DNA of 64,000 nt from Candidatus Solibacter sp. (lineage in GTDB: Bacteria; Acidobacteriota; Terriglobia; Bryobacterales; Bryobacteraceae), in assembly GCA_013822245.1 (NCBI GenBank), contig PNKE01000012.1:1-64000 (forward strand), written 5' to 3'. The notes under the pieces are model-generated. The model saw only the letters and a list, made by a program, of their open reading frames with translations. It searched no databases and had not been told where the DNA came from. A program made the translations under genes and the position numbers. Within the stretch, counting starts at the first letter, position 1, and each line of letters starts with the position of its first letter. Positions 1 through 7,887 of the stretch are shown here, piece after piece.

Positions 1-127
1 ATATGGCGCTTCTACGAGCAACGCAAGATAAATCTGATAGTGTTAGTGGCTACATTTGGAAAAGCCAAACTGAACCAACCCTATGTAGCAGAAGCGGTTA
101 GCTCAGAAGGGGCCCTGGAACTTCGGG
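1..127. other. Window edge, no assignable gene
   Basis: This stretch lies downstream of the alaX stop and is less GC-rich than its surroundings. A plus-strand frame is open from the window edge into alaX, but beyond about position 110 it is antisense to alaX and looks like a shadow. I see no RNA gene. A tRNA-like D-arm string near 98-110 lacks a matching acceptor or anticodon arm. Confidence 0.4.
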
Positions 128-1297
128 TTAAAGCCCCAGCTTCGCGATCAAGGCCGCAAGGGCATCCTTCGCCGGCAGGCTGCCCTGCGCCGTGCGATTG
201 TTACCGCCGCCGCGTCCGCCAAGTTCGGACAGCAACGGCTTCATCAAATTGCCCGCATGGAGCCCGGTGTCCTCAGACACGGCCAGCAGCGCGGCCGGCG
301 GGTCCAGCGAGGTGGCGATATAGGCCGCGCCGGGCTGGGCGGTGAAACTCAGCGCCAGCGCCCGCACCTCATCGTCCAGCGCGCCCGACGCCCGCTCATC
401 GATATACACCCGCCGCCCTGTCGGCGAAACCGCCTGCGACTCCCACAACTGCCGCCCTCGCAACCCGGCCAGCTCCAGCCCCAGTTTCCGCCGTTCTTTC
501 CCCGCCTCTTTCACCTGCCCGGCCACCGACGCCGCCAGCGCCGGCACGTCGTCCAACTGCGCGTTGAATACTCTTGCCGCCGCGTCCAGCGCCTCATAAT
601 CCAGCCTCGCGCGCCGCATCGCCCGCCGCCCGCACAGGAACTCCACCCGCACGTTCGCGCGAATCTTATCCAACCTTCGCAGCACCACCGGCCCGATCTC
701 GCCTGTTGCCCTGACGTGCGTCCCACCGCATGCCGACCGGTCGCAGCCGTCGATTGAGACGATCCGCAAATCCCCGGTCCGCTCCGCCGCCTTGCGCAAC
801 CCCGCCGCCTCCGCGGCATCTTCGAATCCCACCGTAATCGGCCGGTTCTCGAACACCGCCCGGTTGGCGGACTCTTCCACGGCGCGCAAATGATCGCGCG
901 TCACCGCCGCCGTCTCCAGTTCCACCGTCGATGACGTCTCGCCCATATGGACGCTCACCGTCTTGAACCCGTACATCGCTTCAAACACCGCGGACAGCAG
1001 GTGCTGCCCGCTGTGCTGTTGCATGAAGTCGAAGCGCCGCTCCCAATCGATCTCGCCAGTCACCCTCCCGCCAGCCAGCGGCGTCTCCAGCACGTGGACG
1101 ATCGACCCATCCTCGCCCTCGACAACCTCGATCACCCGGATCCCGTCGAGCGTTCCCAGGTCATGCAACTGCCCGCCCGAAGCCGGATAAAACGCCGTCC
1201 TGTCCAGCACCGCGCGCAATCCGTCTTCCGAGACAGACACCACGCCCGCGTCAAACTGCTTCAAATAGGAATCGGTGTAGTAAAGCCGCGCCGTCAC
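128..1297 (-). CDS. alaX: Alanyl-tRNA editing protein (AlaX-type, long form)
   Basis: This is a 389-residue free-standing homologue of the editing half of alanyl-tRNA synthetase, expected to hydrolyse mischarged Ser- or Gly-tRNA(Ala) in the cytosol. The N-terminal barrel contains FYPASGGQ (about 36-43). The zinc/catalytic motifs are HSGQH (H95, H99) and CGGTH (C190, H194). A DHHA1-like tail holds a glycine-rich GGRGGGNN segment. There is no aminoacylation domain, so it is not AlaRS. I chose the GTG at 1297 because it overlaps the nuoA stop by 4 bases (GTGA), implying translational coupling; upstream codons of the open frame are out-of-frame nuoA. Confidence 0.9.
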   Translation of the reverse strand: MTARLYYTDSYLKQFDAGVVSVSEDGLRAVLDRTAFYPASGGQLHDLGTLDGIRVIEVVEGEDGSIVHVLETPLAGGRVTGEIDWERRFDFMQQHSGQHLLSAVFEAMYGFKTVSVHMGETSSTVELETAAVTRDHLRAVEESANRAVFENRPITVGFEDAAEAAGLRKAAERTGDLRIVSIDGCDRSACGGTHVRATGEIGPVVLRRLDKIRANVRVEFLCGRRAMRRARLDYEALDAAARVFNAQLDDVPALAASVAGQVKEAGKERRKLGLELAGLRGRQLWESQAVSPTGRRVYIDERASGALDDEVRALALSFTAQPGAAYIATSLDPPAALLAVSEDTGLHAGNLMKPLLSELGGRGGGNNRTAQGSLPAKDALAALIAKLGL

Positions 1298-1650
1298 ACC
1301 CACTCGAGCGCGCCCTTCTTGTAGGCCCAAATGTAGCCCACCACCAGGATGCCAAGGAAGACGGAGATCTCGGCAAAGCCGAACCAGCCCAGCGTCTTGT
1401 ACCGTACCGCCCACGGAAACAGGAAGATGGTTTCCACGTCGAAGATGACGAAGAGAATCGCGATCAGGTAGAACCGGACCGTATACCGGCCGCGGGCATT
1501 CGACGCCGCCTTGATGCCGCACTCATAGGCTTCCAGCTTCGCCCCGCCTGGCGCCGACGGCCGCAGCCACCGGAACACCATCAACAGAACGATCGGGAAT
1601 GCCACGGCGACGGGCAGGAAGATGAAAATCGGCAGGTACCCTTCCGGCAT
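1294..1650 (-). CDS. nuoA: NADH-quinone oxidoreductase subunit A (NuoA)
   Basis: This 118-residue protein has the three-helix layout of complex I subunit A (about residues 7-27, 60-80 and 90-110). It carries the conserved loop YECGIKA after helix 1 and the FDVETIFLFPWA signature, including the membrane-buried Asp-Val-Glu. It is one of the membrane subunits next to the quinone site. The usual neighbour nuoB is absent; the next gene in the operon is alaX, overlapping by 4 bases. The remaining nuo genes must lie elsewhere. It is transcribed divergently from the ABC-2 permease at 1761. Confidence 0.95.
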   Translation of the reverse strand: MPEGYLPIFIFLPVAVAFPIVLLMVFRWLRPSAPGGAKLEAYECGIKAASNARGRYTVRFYLIAILFVIFDVETIFLFPWAVRYKTLGWFGFAEISVFLGILVVGYIWAYKKGALEWV

Positions 1651-1724
1651 GGTCCCAATTTATCACACGCCGCGCTGAAAACGGACAACAGAGTCCGCAT
1701 GGCGGAATGGCCGGCCGAGCCGCG

Positions 1725-1730
1725 TATAAT
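1725..1730 (+). promoter_or_regulatory. Possible -10 element (TATAAT)
   Basis: A perfect TATAAT lies 30 bases before the ATG of the ABC-2 permease in the nuoA/permease divergent gap. I do not see a good -35 hexamer 16-18 bases upstream, so this is only a candidate. Confidence 0.3.
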
Positions 1731-1760
1731 TCAAGTTTGGCGACCTCTCTCACTCAACGC

Positions 1761-2570
1761 ATGCCCGCCTGGCTTCCTGGCGCGAATTTTATCCGCCTTC
1801 TGCGCGAACGCCAGTCGCTGCTCTACCAACTGGTCCGCCGCGACTTTGAACAGCGCTTCGTCGGTTCCGCCGCCGGCTGGCTCTGGACCATCATCCAGCC
1901 CGCCGTACTCCTTTTCTCCTGGGTCTTCGTCTTCCAATACTGCATGAAGGTGCAGCCGCCGCCCGGCTCCGGCGACAGCTATACGATGTATCTGTTCTGC
2001 GGCTACCTGCCCTGGCTGCTGTTCCAGGACACGGTCCAGCGCTCGACGATGTCTTTGACCGAACATGCCGGTCTCATCACCAAGACTGTCTTTCCGAGCG
2101 AAATCCTGCCCGTGGCCACTCTGCTGTCTTCGCTCACCAGCCACGCCATCGCCATGACCGTCGCGGTCGCCGCCGTCTTCGCCATCCAGAAGCACTTCAG
2201 TGTCCTCATCCTGCTGGTGCCCTTCTACACGCTGATGCTCGGCCTGTTCGCCCTCGGCATCAGTTGGATCACATCCAGCCTCCAGGTCTATCTCAAGGAC
2301 ACCGCCCAGGTCACCATCGTCCTGCTCACCGGCTGGTTCTGGCTCACGCCCATCTTCATCGACGAGACCATGTTCCCCGAAGGCGCCCGCTTCCTGGTTC
2401 ATATCAATCCCCTGGCCACCATCGTTAAGGCCTACCGCAAGCTCATGATGGGCTACGAACTCCCCCCGGCCGGCGACCTGGCGTTTCTCGTTGCGGCCTG
2501 TGCCGGGACCTTTCTGCTGGGCGGCTTGCTCTTCCGCCACCTCAAACGGGGTTTCGCCGACGTGCTCTAA
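1761..2570 (+). CDS. ABC-2 type permease, polysaccharide/polyol-phosphate export family
   Basis: This 269-residue membrane protein has about six hydrophobic segments. Its N-terminal amphipathic stretch ends in LVRRDFEQRFVGSAAGWLW, typical of Wzm/TagG-like permeases that flip undecaprenyl-linked glycans or export capsule; WFWLTPIFI and INPLATIVKAYR are also family-like. The ATG at 1761 was chosen because family homology begins there and the upstream 18 codons look non-coding. No ATP-binding partner is adjacent, so the ATPase must be elsewhere. A second ABC-2 permease with its ATPase lies at 55.5-57.1 kb. Substrate unknown. Confidence 0.85.
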   Translation: MPAWLPGANFIRLLRERQSLLYQLVRRDFEQRFVGSAAGWLWTIIQPAVLLFSWVFVFQYCMKVQPPPGSGDSYTMYLFCGYLPWLLFQDTVQRSTMSLTEHAGLITKTVFPSEILPVATLLSSLTSHAIAMTVAVAAVFAIQKHFSVLILLVPFYTLMLGLFALGISWITSSLQVYLKDTAQVTIVLLTGWFWLTPIFIDETMFPEGARFLVHINPLATIVKAYRKLMMGYELPPAGDLAFLVAACAGTFLLGGLLFRHLKRGFADVL

Positions 2571-2600
2571 AGTGGATTACAGGTTTGACGAGGTACATCA

Positions 2601-4037
2601 ATGAATGACATCTCCCGCCGCGGCATCCTTGCCGGCGTTGCCGCGCCCCTATTCGCCCAGAAGAAGGACAGCAAGAAGAAAGAGAAGAAGGGCCCTCCGC
2701 CGCGCGGCGCCGGCCTCAAACCCAACATTGTCCTCGTCCTCGCCGACGACCTGGCCGCCTGGATGACCGGCTGCTACGGCAACCTGGAGATCAAGACCCC
2801 CAACATCGACCGCCTCGCCAAATCCGGCGTCCGCTTCATCAACAGCTTTGTCACCACCCCCATCTGCTCGGCCAGCCGGGCCACGCTGTTCACCGGCCGC
2901 ACACCCTCGCAGCACGGCATCCACGATTTTCTCACCCCCAACCCCATCGCCGATCCCCCTCAGGGCCAGAAGGAAGCGCCGGCCTCCTTCGCCCGCGAGA
3001 TCTTCCTCTCCGATCTGCTCGCCAAAGCCGGCTACCGCTGCGGCTACTCCGGCAAATGGCACCTCGGCAACGACGCCAGGCCCGGCCATGCCTTCGACTT
3101 CACCTACACCTTTGAAGGCGGGTCCAGCCGTTACCAGGACCCCGTCATGTTCCTCAACGGCGCCCGCGCCGCCGGGAAGGGCTACCTGCCGGACCTCATC
3201 AGCCAACGCGCCTGCGACTACATCGACCAGCAGAAAAAGGGCCAGCCCTTCTTCCTCACCGTCGCCCACTTCAATCCGCATACCCCCTACGACGGCCACC
3301 CCCAGAAGTATTACGACATGTACAAGGAGTCGAACTTCGACTCCTTCGGCATCCAGCCCGCCGCCCCCAACGCCCTCCGGGAAAGGGAGATGCTCGCCGA
3401 CGCCCGCGCCAACATCCGCAAATGCGCCGCCTCGGTCACCGCCCTCGACGACCAACTCGGCGTCTTGCGCAAACATCTTCTCAACAAAGGCTTCACCGAC
3501 GATACGGTTATCGTCTTCACCTCCGATAACGGCTACCTGCTCGGCCGCCACGGGCTGTGGAGCAAAGGCCTCGCCTCGGACCCCATCAACATGTACGAAG
3601 AGGTCGTCAAAGTCCCGATGATCTGGAGCTGGGCCGGCAAGACCCCAGTCGAATCCGCCCGCCCGGAAATGGTCAGCTTCACCGATTTCGCGCCCACCGT
3701 CTGCGAGATGGCCGGCATCGAACCGCCCGCCGCCCAGAATCTCTCCGGCAAAAGCTATCTTTCGATTCTGACCAACTCGCCTCTCCCCAAGGGTGAAGTC
3801 TGGGACGACCTCGTATTCGGACACTTCCGTAATACCGAAATGGCCCGCGACAACCGCTTCAAATTGGTTCTCAGAAACGGCGGCGAAGGCCCGAACGAAC
3901 TCTACGACCTCCGCGCCGACCCCCGCGAAATGGCAAACCAGTTTGAGAATCAGCAGTTTATCACCGTCCGGCAGGTCCTCTCCGCCCGCCTCGCCGCCTG
4001 GCGCGGACGTACCACCCCGGCCGGGGCCCCCGCGTAA
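2601..4037 (+). CDS. Sulfatase with Tat-like leader
   Basis: This is a 478-residue formylglycine-dependent sulfatase that likely hydrolyses sulfate esters of polysaccharides outside the cytoplasm. The N-terminus (SRRGILAGVAAP) looks like a twin-arginine signal, followed by a Lys-rich linker. Family motifs are ADD (48-50, metal), CSASR-x3-L-x-TGR (89-100, with C89 the residue converted to formylglycine), GKWHLG and FTSDNG (metal and substrate residues). A GAGG ribosome-binding site sits 7 bases before the ATG. Export of a folded enzyme by Tat requires cytoplasmic maturation by a formylglycine-generating enzyme or anSME, not present here. The glycan specificity cannot be read from sequence. Confidence 0.92.
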   Translation: MNDISRRGILAGVAAPLFAQKKDSKKKEKKGPPPRGAGLKPNIVLVLADDLAAWMTGCYGNLEIKTPNIDRLAKSGVRFINSFVTTPICSASRATLFTGRTPSQHGIHDFLTPNPIADPPQGQKEAPASFAREIFLSDLLAKAGYRCGYSGKWHLGNDARPGHAFDFTYTFEGGSSRYQDPVMFLNGARAAGKGYLPDLISQRACDYIDQQKKGQPFFLTVAHFNPHTPYDGHPQKYYDMYKESNFDSFGIQPAAPNALREREMLADARANIRKCAASVTALDDQLGVLRKHLLNKGFTDDTVIVFTSDNGYLLGRHGLWSKGLASDPINMYEEVVKVPMIWSWAGKTPVESARPEMVSFTDFAPTVCEMAGIEPPAAQNLSGKSYLSILTNSPLPKGEVWDDLVFGHFRNTEMARDNRFKLVLRNGGEGPNELYDLRADPREMANQFENQQFITVRQVLSARLAAWRGRTTPAGAPA

Positions 4038-4050
4038 TAAACACCCGTCG

Positions 4051-4151
4051 AGTACTGTTAGTACTAACGGAATGAAAACAAACGAATTACATACTCACCA
4101 GCAACACTCCCCACCGGGGGACTGATCGATGAGTACCATGATTTGAGTACC
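4051..4151. repeat. Cluster of four AGTAC[T/C] motifs upstream of the PEP-CTERM gene
   Basis: AGTACT occurs at 4051-4056 and 4060-4065 (9 bases apart), and GAGTACC at 4131-4137 and 4145-4151 (14 bases apart). All lie in the gap between the sulfatase and the PEP-CTERM gene. AGTACT is self-palindromic. The pairing suggests binding sites for a regulator of the downstream gene; this is inference only. Confidence 0.35.
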
Positions 4152-4258
4152 AAATTTTTCTTTGCATTCCCGTGGAACCAGCCTTAGACTGAATGAAGGC
4201 TGGACAGAGGCGGATGCGCCCCAAGAAATCCATCCCCTGTTAGACTTGGAGGAGTCAA

Positions 4259-4909
4259 ATGAAATTGCTCAAGTTAATGGTCCTGACGCTGGCCGTGGCG
4301 TCTCTTGCGACTGCGATGCCGATTGTCGGCCTGTACAGCACGGGCATGAACGTTTCCGGCGGTGTCGATCAGAGCTGGCAGTTGGGCGGCGGCAATGCCT
4401 ACGTCACCCAGGACGGCCAGTTCCCCTTTGGCGCCTGGGTTGCCAATGATGCCAACGCGAAGTGGGTTTCGCCCCAGGCGAACTATGTCGGCGGCGGCGG
4501 CGCCCTTCTCTCCGATGCAAACGGAGTTTACACCTATACCACGACGTTCGACCTGACCGGCTACGATCCCACCACGGCGAACTTCAATTTCACAATCGCC
4601 GCCGATGACCGGATCAACAGCGTCTACCTCAATTCCAACCAGCTTGTCGGTGTCATCGGTCCCTACGCCGGCGGTGCGATGAGCGGCCCCTTCGGACCGG
4701 GTGTGGGCAACGGCTTCGTTGCCGGGTTGAACACCATCACCGTCTCGGTTCAGAACATGGGCGGGGACGTCGGCAACCCCACGGGCCTCCGCCTCGAGGT
4801 TCTGAATTCCGACGTGGAGATGCTCCAAGCGATTCCCGAGCCCGCCACCTTCGCTCTGGTCGGTCTCGCGCTCGCTGCTCTGCCTTTGGTCCGCCGCCGC
4901 AAGCGGTAG
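4259..4909 (+). CDS. PEP-CTERM sorting-domain protein
   Basis: This 216-residue exported protein has a signal peptide (about residues 1-19). The central domain is rich in Gly, Asn, Thr and Tyr, with beta-strand character. The C-terminal sorting signal is IPEPATFALVGLALAA followed by LPLVRRRKR (192-216): Pro-Glu-Pro, a hydrophobic helix and an Arg-rich tail. Such proteins are processed by exosortase during export, usually linked to exopolysaccharide production. No exosortase is visible here. A strong GGAGGAG ribosome-binding site precedes the ATG, and a strong terminator follows the stop, so the gene looks monocistronic and well expressed. The function of the mature domain is unknown. Confidence 0.9.
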   Translation: MKLLKLMVLTLAVASLATAMPIVGLYSTGMNVSGGVDQSWQLGGGNAYVTQDGQFPFGAWVANDANAKWVSPQANYVGGGGALLSDANGVYTYTTTFDLTGYDPTTANFNFTIAADDRINSVYLNSNQLVGVIGPYAGGAMSGPFGPGVGNGFVAGLNTITVSVQNMGGDVGNPTGLRLEVLNSDVEMLQAIPEPATFALVGLALAALPLVRRRKR

Positions 4910-4934
4910 TTGCCACAGTCCAGATTCCTCAAGT

Positions 4935-4972
4935 CCGGGCAACTGCGAAATGCAGTTGCCCGGTGTGTCTTT
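4935..4972 (+). terminator. Strong stem-loop terminator after the PEP-CTERM gene
   Basis: A perfect 12-bp stem (CCGGGCAACTGC at 4935-4946 with GCAGTTGCCCGG at 4952-4963) encloses a 5-base GAAAT loop. A T-rich run (TGTGTCTTT) follows on the plus strand. It lies 25 bases after the stop and also separates the gene from the convergent beta-oxidation gene. Confidence 0.85.
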
Positions 4973-5047
4973 GTGCGGCCCATTCCCGCCGGCGGCCGTT
5001 ACTATATTGCAGCCGCAACGCATACCGCTTCGGGGTTTCCGCCAGCC

Positions 5048-6982
5048 TCAAGCCTGCTTGAACATCGGCCCGCCCCGCCACGCCGGGAATCCATACCCGT
5101 GGACATACACGATATCAATGTCCGCCGCCCTCAGCGCCATCCCCTCCGCCAGGATCTTCCCGCCTTCCGTCCTTAACGCCTGGATGCACCGTTCGACAAT
5201 CTCATCCGCCGTGAACGCCCGCTGGCCGATGCCCATCTCGTTCCGGTAGGCTCGCACCAACTCATCCACCGCTGAATCCGGCTCCGCCTTGCGGCCCGCC
5301 GCGTGGCTATACCAGCCTTGCCCTGTCTTCTCGCCCAGCCGCCCGGCTTCGATCAGCCGGTCCTCAACGGTCCCGGCCAGCCCGGCCGCGATGCGGACTT
5401 CACGCAGAATATCCAACCCCGACAGATCGCCCACACGGATCGGGCCCATCGCCATCCCCCACCCCGTCAACGCCTCGTCCACCGCCCACGGCGATGCGCC
5501 CTGTTCGACGCACCGGATGGCGGCTTCGCGGTAAGGCGCGAACATCCGGTTGCCGATGAACCCTGGGCAGTTGCCGGCCGGCACGGCTGTCTTCCTCAAC
5601 CGCTTGCCCAGCGCCATCGCCGCCGCCATCACCTCCAGCGAGGTCGCCCTCCCGCGCACGATTTCGAGCAGCTTCATGATGTGAGCCGGCGAGAAGAAGT
5701 GGAATCCGCACACCCACTCAGGCCGGCCCGTCGCCCCGGCGATCAGGTCGATATCCAGCGTCGAGGTGTTGGTCGCCAGAATCGCCCCCGGCCTGGCCAC
5801 GGCGTCGATCTGCTGGAACACGCGCTTTTTCGCCTCCAGGTCCTCATACACCGCCTCCACCACGATGCCCGCCTCGTCAAACCCCTCCAGCGAAGCTGAC
5901 CGGCTGATCAAGGCCATCCGTGTTTCCACATCGGCGGCACTCAGCCTGCCCTTCTTTACGCCCGCCTCGTAGGTGTCCCGGATCGCCGCCATGGCCGAAT
6001 CCAGCGCCGCTCCGGTCTGGTCGCTGAGCCTGACCGGAATCCCGGCGTTGGCAAAGCACATGGCGATGCCCCGGCCCATCGTGCCCGCGCCCAGGATGGC
6101 CGCCTTCTCGATCGCCGGCAACTCCTCCGCCGCCGCACCCGGAATCCTGCCCACCTCCCGCTCAGCGAAAAACAGATGCATCAGAGCCTTCGCCTGCGGC
6201 CCATGGAGGCACTGCTCGAACAGCCGCTTCTCTTCTTGCAGACCTTCGGCGAACTCCAGCCTCGCCGACGCCTCGATGGCCTCGATCGCCGCCGGCGGCG
6301 CCGTCTGGCCGCGCATCCGGCGCGCGGCATCGTTGCGGGCCGCCGCCACGGCCGCAGCATCGGCGGCCGGCCGGGGCAGGGAACCGGTCCGCCTAGGCTC
6401 GCCCAGCGATGCCGCATAGGCCACGGCTTCGTCCACCAGGTCCTTTTCGACAATCCTGTCGATGATTCCGGCCTCCAGCGCCTCGGCCGCGGTGATGGTG
6501 CGGCCGGTCACGCAAAGCTCCAGCGCCTTGGCGATGCCGCAGAGTCTGGGCAGCCGCTGCGTCGCGCCGGCGCCCGGAATCAGGCCCAGATTCACCTCCG
6601 GCTGTCCCACATTGGCCGAACTCAGGGCGATCCGGTAATGGCCGGACATGGCCAGTTCCAGCCCGCCGCCCAACGCCGTGCCGTGGATGGCCATCACCAC
6701 CGGCTTGGCGCAGGCTTCGATGCGGTTGAACGCGGCGCTCAATGTGATGGGTCCCATCCGCCCGGCCGCGGTCTCGCCCAGTTCCCGGATGTCCGCGCCG
6801 GCCACGAACGTCCTGCCCGCGCACACCACCACAACCGCGGTGATCGCCTCTGCCTCGGCCGCCTCTTCCAGCGCCAAAGCCACGGACTCGGCGAGTCCCG
6901 ACACCAGCGCGTTCACCGGCGGGTTGTCGATTCCGATGATGGCAACGCTGCCCTGACAAAACGTGGTCACTCTGAACGCCAT
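5048..6982 (-). CDS. Enoyl-CoA hydratase / 3-hydroxyacyl-CoA dehydrogenase (FadB/FadJ-like), short C-terminus
   Basis: This is a 644-residue bifunctional beta-oxidation enzyme. The N-terminal crotonase domain (about 1-190) has oxyanion-hole segments AGADI and GTALGGGLEL, with candidate catalytic Glu109 and Glu129. The NAD-binding fold begins ILGAGTMGRG (297-305), and HFFSPAHIMKLLEIV is typical of the dehydrogenase active site. The ATG at 6982 was chosen because GGAGG lies 5 bases upstream and the open frame further upstream is antisense to the thioesterase. The protein stops right after the GFPAWRGGPMF motif, where relatives usually continue for roughly 60-70 residues, so the last helical subdomain is cut short. 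No thiolase gene is adjacent. Confidence 0.88.
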   Translation of the reverse strand: MAFRVTTFCQGSVAIIGIDNPPVNALVSGLAESVALALEEAAEAEAITAVVVVCAGRTFVAGADIRELGETAAGRMGPITLSAAFNRIEACAKPVVMAIHGTALGGGLELAMSGHYRIALSSANVGQPEVNLGLIPGAGATQRLPRLCGIAKALELCVTGRTITAAEALEAGIIDRIVEKDLVDEAVAYAASLGEPRRTGSLPRPAADAAAVAAARNDAARRMRGQTAPPAAIEAIEASARLEFAEGLQEEKRLFEQCLHGPQAKALMHLFFAEREVGRIPGAAAEELPAIEKAAILGAGTMGRGIAMCFANAGIPVRLSDQTGAALDSAMAAIRDTYEAGVKKGRLSAADVETRMALISRSASLEGFDEAGIVVEAVYEDLEAKKRVFQQIDAVARPGAILATNTSTLDIDLIAGATGRPEWVCGFHFFSPAHIMKLLEIVRGRATSLEVMAAAMALGKRLRKTAVPAGNCPGFIGNRMFAPYREAAIRCVEQGASPWAVDEALTGWGMAMGPIRVGDLSGLDILREVRIAAGLAGTVEDRLIEAGRLGEKTGQGWYSHAAGRKAEPDSAVDELVRAYRNEMGIGQRAFTADEIVERCIQALRTEGGKILAEGMALRAADIDIVYVHGYGFPAWRGGPMFKQA

Positions 6983-7009
6983 GGGGCCCTCCAGTGCCAT
7001 ACTACAGAT

Positions 7010-7420
7010 TTGAAACCCACTGCGCTCAGCCGTGCTGAATTGAACCGCCTGATGACGGCGACTTCGTTCAACGCGACGCTCGGCTTCAAGGTGGTCCGCG
7101 TGTGGAAGGACGGCATCACCATGGAGGTTGAGGTGCGTCCGGAGCTGACCAACATCTTCGGCTCGCTGCATGGCGGCGTGACGGCCACGCTCGTCGATGC
7201 CGCCGCCGGCGTGGCCCTGTTCGGACAGCTCGGCGGGCAGCGCCAGATCACCACCGTCGAGCTCAAATTGAATTACCTGAACCCCGCCGGCCATGGCAAA
7301 GTCCGCGCCCGGTCCCGGATCGTGAAGCTCGGAAAGACCCTCGCCGTCATCACAGTCGATGTCCACGATGCCCACAGCCGGGCCGTCGCCACGGCGCTGG
7401 TGACCTATATGCTTCTTTAG
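7010..7420 (+). CDS. PaaI/THEM2-like hotdog-fold acyl-CoA thioesterase
   Basis: This is about 136 residues with the hotdog signature TNIFGSLHGG followed by TATLVDAAAGVAL. The Asn and Asp match the catalytic Asn/Asp pair of the THEM2/ACOT13 group, and a short N-terminal helix (LNRLMTATSFNATLG) aligns with theirs. It should hydrolyse acyl- or hydroxyphenylacetyl-CoA esters. The start is uncertain: ATG at 7052 would remove the conserved N-terminal helix, so I extended to a TTG at 7010; neither has a good ribosome-binding site. It is divergent from the FadB-like gene, consistent with a shared acyl-CoA role. Confidence 0.78.
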   Translation: MKPTALSRAELNRLMTATSFNATLGFKVVRVWKDGITMEVEVRPELTNIFGSLHGGVTATLVDAAAGVALFGQLGGQRQITTVELKLNYLNPAGHGKVRARSRIVKLGKTLAVITVDVHDAHSRAVATALVTYMLL

Positions 7421-7435
7421 GATGGGTCAAATCAC

Positions 7436-7469
7436 CCAAACCGGCCTGTCGAAGACCACCACGGTTTGG
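7436..7469. promoter_or_regulatory. Inverted repeat, candidate activator site for the kor promoter
   Basis: CCAAACCG (7436-7443) and CGGTTTGG (7462-7469) are perfect 8-base inverted arms separated by 18 bases. They lie roughly 75-105 bases upstream of the sigma-54 element, where enhancer-binding proteins normally bind. A T-tract is absent, so a terminator for the thioesterase gene is less likely. Confidence 0.4.
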
Positions 7470-7541
7470 CCCGCCGTTTGCAAATCAAGTCCAACGAACT
7501 GTGTAGGTTACCTTGCCGTCAAGATAACAGCCGCCCGCACA

Positions 7542-7557
7542 TGGCATAACGATTGCA
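7542..7557 (+). promoter_or_regulatory. Sigma-54 (-24/-12) promoter of the kor operon
   Basis: TGGCAT (7542-7547), 5 bases, TTGCA (7553-7557) matches the RpoN consensus TGGCAC-N5-TTGCA with only one change, and has the obligatory 10-base spacing between GG and GC. The predicted start of transcription near 7569 leaves about 26 bases of leader before korD, including its AGGAGG ribosome-binding site. No housekeeping promoter is evident in the same gap. Confidence 0.72.
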
Positions 7558-7594
7558 TATGGAACCATGAAGTCCTGTTAGGAGGGGGCTCTCC

Positions 7595-7885
7595 ATGGCT
7601 AGAGGCTCCGTGGCCGTCACGACCGAGCGCTGCAAGGGATGCGGGTTTTGTGTTGAATTCTGCCCCACCCATGTCCTGGCGCTCTCTTCCGCTTTTAATA
7701 GGAAGGGGTACCACCCGCCGCATATGATCGAGCCGGATAAGTGTTCCGGCTGCAACCTGTGCGGGATGTACTGCCCCGATTTTGCCATCTTTGGCTTTAA
7801 GACAGCCGAGACCAAACCGGCCGCGATTCCAGCCGCCACCGAGGCGCCAGCCCCCAGCGAGGCAATGGAGGCGAAGGAAGTCTAA
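7595..7885 (+). CDS. korD: 2-oxoacid:ferredoxin oxidoreductase, delta (ferredoxin) subunit
   Basis: This 96-residue 2x[4Fe-4S] ferredoxin-like subunit has two CxxCxxCxxxCP motifs (C13/C16/C19/C23 and C50/C53/C56/C60). It should carry electrons from the thiamine-diphosphate active site to ferredoxin. The tail is Ala/Pro/Glu-rich. It is the first gene of korDABC, with AGGAGGGGG before the ATG and 2 bases between its stop and korA. The D-A-B-C order matches the 2-oxoglutarate:acceptor oxidoreductases (OorDABC/KorDABC). Confidence 0.92.
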   Translation: MARGSVAVTTERCKGCGFCVEFCPTHVLALSSAFNRKGYHPPHMIEPDKCSGCNLCGMYCPDFAIFGFKTAETKPAAIPAATEAPAPSEAMEAKEV

Positions 7886-7887
7886 TC

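Noticed and set aside
93-130. tRNA-like D-arm string (GGTTAGCTCAGAAGG)
   Set aside because: No acceptor, anticodon or T arms pair around it.
40-345. Plus-strand ORF at the window start
   Set aside because: Beyond about position 110 it is antisense to alaX and its residues are Arg/Pro/Ala-rich shadow sequence; no family features.
2649-3824. Long minus-strand ORF opposite the sulfatase
   Set aside because: Shadow of a GC-rich codon pattern; the plus strand has the sulfatase motifs.
4185-4225. Possible sigma-54 promoter before the PEP-CTERM gene
   Set aside because: Only the GG-N10-GC spacing is present (AAGG ... GC); flanking bases do not match.
5048-5050. TGA at the end of the FadB-like gene as a second selenocysteine codon
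   Set aside because: Codons after it show no similarity to the missing FadB C-terminus and the residue position is not a Cys in the family.
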